Notes under the pieces: model-generated
Told to the model about the DNA's origin: nothing
Database searches by the model: none
The model's input: only the letters and a program-made list of their open reading frames with translations
Program-made: the position numbers and the translations under genes
Shown here: positions 47,499-58,060 of the stretch, piece after piece
How the letters are laid out: every line of letters starts with the position of its first letter
How positions within the stretch are numbered: position 1 is the first letter of the stretch
Source of the DNA: Neoceratodus forsteri
Taxonomy: Eukaryota > Chordata > Ceratodontiformes > Ceratodontidae
Direction: 5' to 3'
NCBI GenBank assembly: GCA_016271365.2
Contig: CM057451.1
Location: 370,595,501 to 370,659,500, forward strand
DNA length: 64,000 nt

Positions 47499-49096
47499 TC
47501 AGGGTGCCTGTTTCATGAGCTTTAGGCTGGGGGTGGAGCAGATCTGCCCACCTCGCCTGCCCCTGCCTCTGAAGAAGCCCCTATGAGCAAAGGCAGAGGA
47601 GGCCTGAGTCTGGTAGAAAGGCTCTGCGAAAAGGCCTACCCCTACCCCCCTGGGCATGCCTTTGAGGAGTGGCTTGCCGCCTAGCCTGGGCACTCTTGTA
47701 AGTAGTCCTATATTCATCCATCTTCTTCATGTAATTCTCTGTCTGCTCTCCAAACAGAGATTTCCCACCACAGGAAAATCCATAGCCTTAGTCTGGGTAT
47801 CCTGTGACAAACTAGTACACCTGAGCCAGGCCAACTCACGAAAAGCTACAGATGTGGCCATGACCCTAGAGGAAACATCATTAACATCCACAGCAGCATG
47901 AAACTGAACCTTAGAGGCTTCAATGCCATCAGCAGCCACCTGTTCTAGTTCACTAGCCAGCTGGCCATGGGCCTGCTTGGCCAATTGCATAACAGTATCT
48001 CATCTAGATTTCTGATACCTAGCTACATAAGCCATATAATTTGCTTGCCTGAGTCCCAGAGGCTGCCATATACTGTTTTTGCCATGGCATCAATCTTCCT
48101 GGAATTCTTGTCAGGAGGATGTGAAGCCAAGGGAATATTAGCTTTATCACAGGCAGCAGCCTGAACTACCCCAACATGACTGCATTGCTGAGAAAGGAAT
48201 TCTGTATCAGGGCCTGAAAATGCATACCTTCTGTCCATCTTTTTATCTACAGGAGGCACAGAATTAGGAGCTTTTAAAATTTTAATTGTTTGTTTCCTAA
48301 AAGACTTATGTAAAGGAATAGACAATCTCCTAGACTCTGGAATATCCATCATTTCTACAAAAATCAGGCTCCTCTTGCTCATCCACAGCCTCTTCTAAAG
48401 GAAGCTGGAGGGTTTCAGCAACTTTTTTATAAAACATAAAATGAGATGGGGACTCAGACAGCATAGGGGGAGATTCTCAAGGTCTGTCTGGGGAGATGAC
48501 CGATTCAATGGGCACACCCAGACCTTCCCAGCCACATTCATACTGTTCATAATCCTCCTCCCCCTCCTCTGGTTCATAAAATTCCTCAATATCATAATCC
48601 TGAACCACTGGGACCGGACGAACCGACCTTTTACCAGATAGTGGTGGTTCTGACGGACCCTGAGACAGTGACTGGACAATTTGTATGGCTTTTGCTATCT
48701 CTGCAGCAGTTGGAGAAGGAATTTTGGACTCCAGACCTGCTGATTTTCTTGTTTTCTTTACTGGAATTGGTTCCTCAGAACCAGCTTTTTTGCCGAGAAA
48801 GTCTGGCCCTGGTCAGAGGGCACTCCCTCTGGTTCGGTTGGCACCGAACCGGGCTGGCCATCCGGTCAGTGGACTTTTGGCCTCTGTTCCCTGGAGCCTG
48901 CCCAATCTTTTCCAGGGTGACTGCAGGAAATTCTTACATACCTGGCAGTCTGACTGGAGGTGGTCAAACCCAGAGAATAAACACATGTGGTGTGTGGGTC
49001 AGCCTTGCAAAGACTTCCCACAACCATCACAGTGTTGAAACCCAGTGGGCCGGTTTTTCTTTTGGGTTTCTCAGACATAATGCCAGCCCTAACCAA
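47499..49096 (-). pseudogene. gag-like protein of DIRS-F
   Basis: The start is at MSEKPKRKTGPLGF (49096). A Cys/His segment follows with CKADPHTTCVYSLGL, then an acidic middle with frameshifts. Conserved C-terminal blocks are SKVQFHAAVDVNDVSSRVMATSVAFRELAWLRCTSLSQDTQTKAMDFPVVG (47990-47727) and an RGFFRGRGRRGG basic tail near 47560. It aligns throughout with the gag of copy A. Confidence 0.8.
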
Positions 49097-49478
49097 AAAC
49101 TTGCCCTTTTACTTGACGGTGCCAGGCAAGACACCCTTATCGGTTCCTAACTGTGTCACAGGGTATTGGAAACCGTAATAAATCCGGTTTTTAGAACCGA
49201 TAAAACCGGAACCGCACTCTAAAATAGTAACTTTTAGTTTTAAATGTGTTTTAACCCACTGATCGGTTCAAAACCGAACCGATAACTTACAAGTTCCACA
49301 CAGACAAAACCTTCATTTACGTACAGTTACCACAGATAGAGCTTGAACCGAGCGGTTTTGCTGTTAAATAAAATTATTCTCGTTAAATCCAACCTAGAAA
49401 ACACTTTTAAACCGAGAAATGAACCAAGCAGAAGGAGAAATCTCCGGAGCGACTGTTCACTGAGGCGGAGTAAAGAAT

Positions 49479-49631
49479 CTGACAGTTCAAGTTTGAAATG
49501 ACACAGATAGAGCTGCTCTCGTGCCAAAATTCTATTTTGGAATGGTTTTAACCATTTCACTCCGGGGCAGTTCTAGAGCTGGAACAAACTGCTAATGTCT
49601 ATAATATAGCAAGACTTCATGTTGTTTGAAG
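49479..49631. repeat. Right inverted terminal repeat of DIRS-F
   Basis: This is the inverse of 44043-44181, plus an outer stretch ending GACTTCATGTTGTTTGAA that is shared with the right end of DIRS-A. The element's transcription start is expected nearby. Confidence 0.85.
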
Positions 49632-50159
49632 TGATTTTCTTTTCCGCATTTCAGGTGTGTGAATTTGTGCCTTGAATAAGGGAAAATTGGTGAATAGGAG
49701 AATGGAGAAAGGTTGAACAGACTGTCAAAATTTGCATTTCCCCGAATTACAGTCATTTTGGTGTGTCTGCTTTCAGAGTTTGAGAACACAGAAATTCCAG
49801 TGGCTCAACACTTCTCTTACTCCATCTCCGATACGTCGGTACTGGTTTTGAAAGGACATTTCAAAAATACACAACAAAGATGGGCTTTTGAGGACAGACT
49901 CATTCTACTTTTGAACATGGTGGAGAACGGGATGAATATAGATTTGTACATTACACTGCTTAAACAGCTCCTGTTTCTTCACCTGCTTCAAGAGCACCTT
50001 TCTTGATGGTCCAGAAAGTTACAGCTTGTCATTATATGCAATACTAGACCTGAAAGGGTGTGTGCATTTGTTATTTTTGGCCACGGTTTACTCTTCCTTC
50101 CATAGTTTGCATTTGTTTTTGAGCCCTGCTTTAGCTCTGCTGCACTTGTCTTTGCTGTT
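49632..50159. other. Unassigned intronic sequence
   Basis: A 97-codon plus-strand frame at 49713-50006 has no recognisable family. No repeat is evident. Confidence 0.45.
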
Positions 50160-52265
50160 CAGCTGCTGGCTCCCGTTGAAATCACTATATGGCGGAGGAG
50201 TGACTCACACTGTACATACAGTACAGTGGCAACAGTTTTGCAAGGGAAAAGTACCAGTACTAGGTGTACATACTGTGTTCCCCCTTCCCCAAGGCACCCT
50301 GTTAGCAATGCATTATGCCAAAATCCAAATGCCATGTCAGTACGTTTTTTTGTAAAACTGATTTACTTCTGCCTCTGTAACAAAACATGGGGACTGAGAG
50401 AAGATAAGAGTTGCTGTCAGCACCTTTCCCAGCCCTTATAACTTTCATGCATAAATTACTCCTCCGTGCATTGATTCTGGAATTGCATTTCATTACTGTC
50501 CTCTGCAGTTAGTTTTTGCATTCTGAGTTCCTAAAAACTGCAGGGTGTACCAGAGCTTCTGCAGCAAGCCTGGTGTTGCTGTGGACCCAGGGCTGTGCTG
50601 CTGTCATTATATGGTAGAGGAGTGACTAAAACTGCAGTACAGTGAAGTTACAGCAGTTTTGCAAGGGAAGACCACATTATTAGGTGTACATACCGTGGTC
50701 CCTCTTCACCAAGACACCCCGTTAGCAATGCATTATGCCAAAATCCATATGCCTTGTCAGCATGTTTTTTGTAAAACTGACTTACTTCTGCCTCTGAAAC
50801 AAAGCATGGGGAGTAAGAGAAGATCAAGTTGCTGTCAGCCAAGACAGCTGCCAGTTTATGCATCAGTGTGATTAAAGTCTATACCCTGATCATTTGAAAG
50901 CAGTAATGCCTCCTTACCCATTCCATACTGGCGCCTTCCATGTCTTTCTGTAGTAAAGCACCTGCCAGTCACACGAGTCGAAAATCCCTTACTGCTCCTC
51001 CGTCCCATGCCTCCTTGACATCAACATGGCACCGCGGAATGCCAAAGACTAATTCTGGTACAATATAATACTGCTGGTCCGCGCATGTGTGGAATTTCAG
51101 TTTCACTTTCAAACAATTTCTCTGGAAATAACCCTCAATTTTTAAAACCACCTCTACAGTGCATATAGCACATCTAAACACAGTGTTTGTATTATATAGT
51201 AACAAAATTAGTCTTCGGCGTTCTGTGGTGCCATGCTGATGTCAGGGAGGCGCAGGACAGAGGAACAGTAAGGGATTTTCGACAGGGATGACTGCCATGC
51301 ACTTTACTACAGAAAGACAAGGAAGGCACCAGTATGGCATAGGTAAGGTGGCATTACTGCTTTCAAATGATTAAGGTATAGACATTAATCACACCGATGC
51401 ATACACTGACAGCTGTCTCGGCTGACAGCAACTCAATCTTCTCTCACTCCCATGCTTTGTTACAGAGGTAGAAATCAGTTTTACAACATGCTGACAGGGT
51501 ATTTGGATTTTAGCATAATGCATTGCTAACAGAGTGTCTTGGTGAAGAGGGACCACAGTATGTACAATTAGTAATGTAGTTTTCCTTTGCAAAACTGATG
51601 CAACTTTACTGTACTGCAGTGTGAGTCACTCCTCTGCCATATAGTGATGTCAGCAGTACATCCCTGGGTCCACATCAATATCAGGCTTGCTATAGAAGCT
51701 CTAGTACGCCCGGCAGTTTTTAGTAGCTCAGAATGCAAAAACTACTGTAACTACAGAAGACAGTAATGAAATACAATTCCAGAATCAATACAAGAAGGGG
51801 TAACATATGCATGAAAGTCAAAAGGACTGGGAAAAATGCTGATAGCAACCTGATGATTTCTCAATCCCCATGCTTTGTTATAGAGGCAGAAGTAAGTCAG
51901 TTTGACAAAAAAACATACTGACAAGGCATTTAGATTCTGGCATAACGAACTGCTAACAAGGTGTCTTGGTGAAGAAGAACCACAGTATGTACACCTAGTA
52001 ATGTAGTTTTCCCTTGCAAAACTGCTACAACTTCACTGCACTGCAGTGAGAGTCACTCCTCTGTCATATAGTGATGTCAGCAGTACAGCCCTGGGGCCAC
52101 AGCAACACCAGGCTTGCTATAGAAGAAGCTCTGGAACACCCTGCAGTTTTCAGTAGATCTGAATGCAAAAACGAACTGCAGAAAACAGTAATGAAATACA
52201 ATTCTAGAATCAATGCAAAAAGGGGTAATTTATGCATGAAAGTCAAAAAGACTGGGAAAGATGCT
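50160..52265. repeat. Large imperfect inverted repeat built of tandem units
   Basis: The left arm (about 50160-51055) returns inverted at about 51206-52265 around a loop of 150 bp. Each arm holds two tandem units of about 421-424 bp. The unit marker CACTATATGGC(A/G)GAGGAGTGACT is at about 50187 and 50608, and its inverse is at about 51630 and 52055. The inner portions also pair, for example GTCGAAAATCCCTTACTG near 50978 with its inverse near 51270. Arm identity looks like roughly 80 percent by eye. No transposase is visible. It could be a foldback-type transposon or an inverted satellite segment. Confidence 0.7.
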
Positions 52266-52972
52266 CTTTCAGGGACAACACATGGACATATAATTGTGGT
52301 ACATGGTGGCACTGCAATGTGTTTGGATACAAAATGGGTATATGGATTCCTTTTTACTGGTTATCTATACATTGGATTCACCCTGGGGGTGGGGGATGCC
52401 TGGTGGCAGAGTGTTGATTCCCTCAGTTTTTGATTCAGATTGCTAGAACTGTAATTTAATAGTACAGAATATTAGGTATATATGGACACATGTTGATACA
52501 TGGACATATTAGGAAAACAGTATCTCAATTACAAGGGGGGGTCTGTGTTAGGTTTGGGTGTCAAATGTGCAGAAACACTAGTCACTTGTTATAGAGTTGT
52601 AGATAGATCACGTTTAAACAGTACAAGTTTGAATATTCATGAATATTACTTATTGTGCACAGGTTTTAAGACATACATATCTGAAGTGTACCTGCACTGT
52701 ATAAATGTGGGAAACAGCTGGCTATTGCTTAATTTACACCAGGACAGGTTGTCTTTAAACCCACTCTTGTGTTGAACACAAACATATTTCTTATTTAGCA
52801 GACTTTTAACATTTTATACTATGTATTTTTTCAGTTTATTTTATCTTGCGGTTTAAAATCACAGACGTACTAATGTACGCATAGACGCACAAATGTAGCT
52901 TTGGTATGTTTTATGGTTGTTCTCAGGGAAGAAGCTATCTATTCTGTGACATTTGATCTTGAAATACCTTTC
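52266..52972. other. Unassigned intronic sequence
   Basis: No domain or repeat is recognised. Short ORFs only. Confidence 0.45.
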
Positions 52973-53722
52973 CTTTATTTATTTATTTATTTAAGAGATT
53001 TACCAGGAAAGGCATACTGAGCGGAGTACCGCTCGATTCCAGATGCGGCCCTGGGGTAGGGGGTTACAAGAGTGCAGTAATAAAACAAAAACAGTTCATA
53101 CATAATTAGCAGATAATAACAGACAGTGGTACAGTAGGATGGTTGCAGTAACTAAGATGAAAGACGGTTCATACAAATATGAAGAGTATATCAGACAGTG
53201 GTGTAGTAGAATGGAAGAATTACAACAATTACATAGTTTGAACAAAAGTTGATTACATACAATATGGGTAAGGCGTGCGTATAATACAGCAACAGTAGCA
53301 GGTTTAGTAGCATATAGTACCATTATGTGATGAATGCGAAAACGGAGCCCAGACTGGAGCAAGTAGCATGTTAGAATGGGGAGTGGTTGTGCGAGTAGCT
53401 GATAGGAGTTGTGCAGGGAAGTCAGCGATGGGGAAAGCATGAGCAGTTGGTAGCGAAATGTGCTTTGAGAAGGGCATTACATTGGGGAGTACTTGTGGTG
53501 AGTCTGATGTCGGCTGCCAGTGAGTTCCATAATTTGGGCAGCCTGAAACTGAAAGCTACCTGACCTGATTGGGTGGATCTGTGGGGAATGTGCAGGAGCC
53601 TGGAGTCAGTGTTCCTGAGATCGTAGGTAGGTGGGTGGGGAGATGGCGGTTAGGGATGTTGATAGGTAAGAGGGCAGCGTATGAGACCAGAACTTAGCAG
53701 TAATTCTAGCACTGTGCAGCAA

Positions 53723-54523
53723 TCACCGGTTTTGGAGTGAGGGGAGGTCAAAGGACTGGTATAGGTCGCAGTGGTGGGTATTGGGAGAACGGTCCAAGGC
53801 AAACTGGCAGAAGGAGTTGTATAGGGGGTCGAGCCTGGCTAAGGACGTTTGGGGGGCGGCACCGCAGACGACATCGCCGTAGTCCAAAATTGGGAGGATC
53901 ATTTTTTGGACAATTGCTAGTCTGGTCGGTAGAGGGATGCAATACTTGTTACGATGGAGAGCTCCCAGCATGGGATGCAGTTTTTTGTGCAGTGCGTCTA
54001 CGTGCGCTGAGAAGTCAAGGTACTGATCTAGCCAGACGCCAAGATAGCGATATGTGGAGCAGGCCTCAAGCGGAGTTCTGTCCAAGGTATAGAATGTGGG
54101 TGCGTCAGTAAGCCGGGTTAGTTTGGCTCGGGAGCCGAAGGTGAGGGAGACAGTTTTTTTTGAGTTTAGGAATAGTTGGTTCTCAAGGAACCAGCATTGG
54201 ATGGAGTCGAAATCCTTCTGAAGGCATGCTGCCACGGCGGTTCTGGATGGGCCAGAGGCGAACAGCACCGAATCGTCCGCGTACATATGGATGTCAGTTT
54301 GTGTGCAGACAGCAGGCAAATCATTGAGGAAGACTGAGAAAAGCAGCGGGCCAAGTACGGACCCTTGAGGTACGCCACTGGTGACGGGGAGAGGGGTGGA
54401 TAGAGCCGTACCGATGTGGACTGATTGAGACCTGCCTGACAGGTATGAGTGGAACCAGTTGAGTGCTGCCGCCGACAGACCAGTTTGGGCAAGTTTAGAC
54501 AGCAACAGGGGGTGAGAGACCAT
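53723..54523 (-). pseudogene. Reverse transcriptase of L2-3
   Basis: This 266-codon open frame contains NWFHSYLSGRSQSVHIG, TSGVPQGSVLGPLLFSVFLNDLP, the palm motif YADD at 54272-54283, LTFGSRAKL and YRYLGVWLDQYLDFSAHV. RT blocks before it continue in the minus strand to about 54860 (AAIFIDLAKAFD, QAGFRKNHSTTT, SNYRPISLL), with a frameshift or stop near 54840. Catalytic residues are intact. Confidence 0.85.
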
Positions 54524-54956
54524 GTCGAAGGCTTTTGCCAGGTCTATAAAAATAGCTGCAGTTATTTCCCCTTTGTCAATGCCTGTAAGGATGGAGTTAG
54601 TGAGGCAAAGGAGGGATGTGGTAGTGGAGTGATTTTTCCTGAAACCGGCTTGGAAGGGGGTGAAAAAGGAGACTGCATCTAGATAGAGGTGTAGCTGGGA
54701 TAGAACAAGGCGCTCTTGAATTTTGGCTAGGATGAGGAGCAGAGATATAGGCCGATAGTTTGATGGGGAGGAGAGGTCCCCTTCCTTGGGAAGAGGAATG
54801 ACTGTGGCTTGTTTTTGTGTGGGACTGCCCCTAATTTGAAAGACAGATTATAGAGCATGGTTGGGGGTGGGCTATAGCCGGGGCAGAGAGTAGGAGCATT
54901 TTAGAATCTAGGCCCGATGGACATTTACCTTGGATGTGTTTAGTGAGTGTAGTATT

Positions 54957-55595
54957 TTAGCACCTGGTCTGGAGTGACTGGGTGGGCAGAAAAGGAGGCC
55001 GGGGTGCATTAGGGAGAAGGGGGAACTTTGGGGAGAACGAAGGTGGGGGTGGGGTGGGAGGAGAGTAGGGAGGCAGTAGTGGTGGAGAAGTAGGCATTAA
55101 ACTCCGTGGCAACCAGACAAGGATCATTGATGATTTTGCCTGCGAGGTTGAGAGTGGGGGTGGGGGGTTGGTCGGTGGGGTGAGAAGGGATTTTATGGAC
55201 TTCCAGAATTGAGAAGGGTGGGTGTGGTTTTTGTTGAACGCCATTTTGAAGTAGTTTGATTTGGACTGCCGTATGAGTCTTGTGCAGGCATTTTGAAGTG
55301 ACCGGTATTGTTGCTGGGCCGGATGAGAACCTGTGGCCTTGAAGGATTTCCAGGCATGGTCTCTGGCTCGGAGTTGTTCCATGAGGTTTGAAATTACCCA
55401 CGGAAAGTGGGAACCTCTGACTCTGGATCTCCTTAGCGGGGCATGTATGTCCCAGATAGCGAGGAAATTAATAGAGAAATAGCTCAGGGCCTCGTCCATG
55501 GAGGTGGCACTAGGGATGGGAGACCAGTCAATGGTGGTCAGGTCGTTTAGGACAGCAGACAGATCCAGTGATTTGTAAGCTCTGCTGTGCAGCAC
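54957..55595 (-). pseudogene. Endonuclease-RT connector of L2-3
   Basis: This frame reads LTTIDWSPIPSATSMDEALSYF, then RARDHAWKSFKATGSHPAQQQYRSLQNACTRLIRQSKSNYF and FWKSIKSLL, the Trp- and Arg-rich linker typical of L2-group LINEs between endonuclease and RT. The end is proline-rich and probably frameshifted. Confidence 0.75.
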
Positions 55596-56387
55596 ACGGG
55601 GGTGGAGGGGCCGGGGGACGGAAGATTTTGTGCACTATAAAAATCATATGGTGGTCGCTAAGGGAGTCCAGTAGAAGGCCGGCTTTAAGTATCCTATGTG
55701 GGTGGGTAGTGAGTGCCCAGTCCAGTAGTGTGTGTTTATTGGATTTGTGGTTTAGGTGGGTGGGTTCCCCTATTTGCTTTTTAGCACGTTTATTTGGCAA
55801 CGTGTCTTTGATGCTGCGCATCCCAGCCAGTTCTGACTGAAATCAACAAGGATGTGGAGTTCTCTGCCTTCTGTAAGGGCCCTCAGGTTGCCTAGGTGTT
55901 CGAGGATGCTGATTAGCGGTGTGTCCGGCGGACAGTATGACCCAGATATATATACTGGGATAGAGTGGGGCAGGGGGATTTTGATCAGGAGGGAATCTAT
56001 GGTAAGAGTGTTGGCGGAGTGATTAGAGAAAACTGGAGATTTGAGGTGACATACATGGCAGTGCTGCCACCCTTCTTCCTCCCCCTGCCTGTCTTGGCGG
56101 ATTAGTAAGAAGTCGGGTATTGAGAATTCCTCGTCCCGGTGATGGGGCTTCAGCCATGACTCTGTGATGATTATAATATCAGGGCGAAGGGCCAGGACAG
56201 TTGTTTGTAGGGCAGCCATTTTATTTAGGATGCTACATATATTAAGGTGGACAATTTTGAGACCTTTGGGAAGGTGAGTAGGTGGTGCTGCTGGCTGGGC
56301 AGCAATGAGTGCCTGTGGTCCATGGTTCTGTTCAACGTCCCCTGCTACAAGAAGTAGGAATACCAGGGCGTGCCTTAACAGGTGCAT
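55528..56387 (-). pseudogene. N-terminus and endonuclease of L2-3
   Basis: From 56387: a leucine-rich start, a 2A-like motif, then LKIVHLNICSILNKM, RPDIIIITESWLKP (catalytic Glu block), YISGSYCPPDTP, LHILVDFSQNWLG (the usual GDFN block altered) and, after a frameshift near 55790, HTLLDWALTTHPHR and DSLSDHHMIF (catalytic Asp-His). It is an APE-type nicking endonuclease that would start target-primed insertion. Confidence 0.8.
56316..56345 (-). other. 2A-like motif of L2-3 with a changed proline
   Basis: Residues 11-24 of the frame read LLLVAGDVEQNHGP. The usual NPGP core is NHGP here; one base change (CCT to CAT) would explain it. The upstream leucines and GDVE are typical of 2A sequences found in some LINEs. 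Confidence 0.7.
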
Positions 56388-56823
56388 GATCTTTACTGGT
56401 GCACCCTTGCGGGTGGGGTGATTAGAGGGAGTTAAGTTTGCCTTTGGGGCTGAAAAGAGTGGGAGATATAAGGCAGGTGTTGCAGCGTGGAAAGAGGGGG
56501 GGGGAGGATAGAGGCCCCCAGGGTCCAGTTGTGCCCATGGTGCAGGTTATGTTTTACTGGTGCCGAGGAGGAGTGGGGTGTAGGCTTGGGAGTTAAGGTG
56601 GGAAGTGGCAAGGGGTCTGGTAGCCTAGGATTGACTGAGGGCGGGAGGGAGGATGAGGCTATGCAAAGCATAGTGATAACTGCAGTGAGAAACTGCATTA
56701 TTTTTGAAGTAAGTTCCTTTTGTGCAGAGGAGGATTTGTCAGTATGCTCTGCGGTGGCTGCTAGTGGTGGAAAAATATAAGGGACTAATGGGAAAGTGGG
56801 CTGATTGGTTCACAAGCTCACGA

Positions 56824-56925
56824 GGTCTGGGAACACCACTATATAAAGAGAAGCCAACCAAGGGTGGTGGTGGGGGTCTGGAAACACCACTATATAAAGA
56901 GAAGCCGACCAAGGGTGGTGGTGGG
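56824..56925 (+). repeat. Two 51-bp tandem units, each with a TATA motif
   Basis: GGTCTGG(G/A)AACACCACTATATAAAG starts at 56824 and again at 56875; the units differ at two positions. TATATAAA lies at 56840-56847 and 56891-56898. An inverted CCAAT motif (GATTGG) lies just upstream near 56801. It could be a plus-strand promoter or simply leader repeats of L2-3. Confidence 0.65.
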
Positions 56926-56954
56926 GGCGATGGAGCCTGCGCGTAGCGCAGGCG

Positions 56955-57190
56955 GGGCTAGAACTCCTATTCAGTCAGTGAGCAGCTGCAAGAACTCCGC
57001 CTACCTGACTTCAGGATTCCTCGGCGTGGTCCGTGGGGGGGGGGGGTCTCGCTTGTCTGTGGGGAGGGCTTGGGGACTCCTGCCCTCGCGACCCGACCTC
57101 AGTGCTGTGGAAAGGAAGAGAAAGGCTTTTAATACAGGTATGTGGCTTGTAGGAGAAGCGTGATTACTAATGCATCCAATAGATTGTGAA
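56955..57190 (+). repeat. Direct repeat R1, 235 bp, with splice-donor-like site
   Basis: Matches R2 at 57571-57803 almost throughout, from AGCTCCTATTC(A)GTCAGTGAGC to a common end GATTGTGAA. CAG/GTATGTGG at 57135-57143 looks like a 5' splice site. It is CpG-rich. It lies 30 bp downstream of the TATA-bearing units. Confidence 0.75.
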
Positions 57191-57570
57191 AAAAGTAAGC
57201 CTTTTTGAGTAGGAGATATGGCGCTGTAAATTGCAGCAGCCTGGGGTCCTATTACATTTACAGTCAACCCATTTTAGTAGGAATTCCCCTAGATAGCAGC
57301 AAACTGCAGTCGTGGATTCTAACAACTCCCCTGGGTACAGCAGCCTTTACTCACACAAGCAATCCTACCCCTGTGTAAAGTTGTGCAGTTTGGTAAAAAA
57401 ATAAATAAATCCCTAGTTAAAACACTTTGCCCAGATTAGCAGACTTCTCCTATTTTACAATTATTTAGGCAGATAAAGATTGGAGGCAGGGAGCTGTGTA
57501 ACGTTTGATGCACAACGGCAGATTAATTACAAGTCAGTACTGTGTCTAAAAAGGCGCCAAGTTTAAATCT

Positions 57571-57803
57571 GTGGCGTGGTAGAGCTCCTATTCAATCAGT
57601 GAGCAGCTGCAAGAACTCCGGCTACCTGGCTTCAGGATTCCTCGGCATGGTCCGGGGTCTCGCTTGTCTGTGGGGAGGGCTTGGGGACTCTTGCCCTCGC
57701 GACCCGACTTCATGCGGCCGCGGAAAGGAAGAGAAAGGCTTTTAATACAGGTATGTGGCTTGTAGGAGGAGCGTGATTACTAATGCATCCAATAGATTGT
57801 GAA
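57571..57803 (+). repeat. Direct repeat R2
   Basis: Second copy of R1, shorter by loss of a G run and a few bases. It includes the same CAG/GTATGTGG and ends at the same GATTGTGAA, after which the flanks differ. AAAAGGCGCCAAGTTTAAA precedes it at 57549-57567. Confidence 0.75.
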
Positions 57804-57956
57804 TTGATGGAACTCAGTTGTCTTTATATGGTCCTGCGTTGATTTTTAAAAGCAGTTTAGGCCAATGGGATTTTTAACAACTTTTTATCCATTTTATTTA
57901 TGTATGATCTGGACTTTAAGAAAGTGTATTCTTCCAACCCAACTGTCATTGTTTTC

Positions 57957-58060
57957 TGATGAAGGATTCTGTGTAGTCCGAAAGCTCAAAGCACCTATTT
58001 TCTTTTTTAACAACTCTGTTGGTCCAATAAATTATATCAAATCATCTATTTGTGTGGATC
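57957..58060 (+). repeat. Possible interspersed-repeat fragment
   Basis: TGATGAAGGATTCTG...CCGAAAGCTC, then TTGGTCCAATAAATTATATC, resembles the 3' part of a widespread vertebrate repeat type. I cannot name the family. Confidence 0.3.

Larger units (their letters stand above)
44002..49631 (-). mobile_element. DIRS-F, structurally complete DIRS retrotransposon
   Basis: Both ends are present. Inverted repeats of about 140 bp lie at 44043-44181 and 49479-49613 (for example CAGTTTGTTCCAGCTCTAGA and its inverse). The left end continues outward to GAAAAAATTACTCACC at 44002 and the right end to GTTTGAA near 49630. The ICR is at 44483-44575. Gag, RT-RH-MT and YR follow the usual order. It is the same family as A and lies in the intron upstream of the AGO exon, in the sense direction of AGO. 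Many single-base indels break the frames. Confidence 0.9.
52973..56700 (-). mobile_element. LINE L2-3, near full length
   Basis: The 3' end is the (TTTA)n tract at 52973-52995, read as AAATA repeats on the minus strand. Upward from there lie the C-terminal block (RLPKLWNSLAADIRLTTS near 53540), RT, connector, endonuclease, a 2A-like N-terminus near 56387 and an extra upstream frame (56698-56432). CpG-rich sequence continues above 56700 and may be its 5' leader. Few lesions compared with L2-2 and L2-4 suggest a younger copy. Confidence 0.85.

Noticed and set aside
44043..49613. The terminal repeats of DIRS-F considered as LTRs or DNA-transposon ends
   Set aside because: They are inverted, not direct, and enclose RT and tyrosine recombinase with an ICR, which is specific to DIRS.
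50969..51205. 78-codon minus-strand ORF in the loop of the large inverted repeat
   Set aside because: It crosses from the arm into the loop and has no recognisable domain.
53737..54111. Plus-strand 124-codon ORF rich in Arg and Gly
   Set aside because: It lies antisense to the L2-3 reverse transcriptase.
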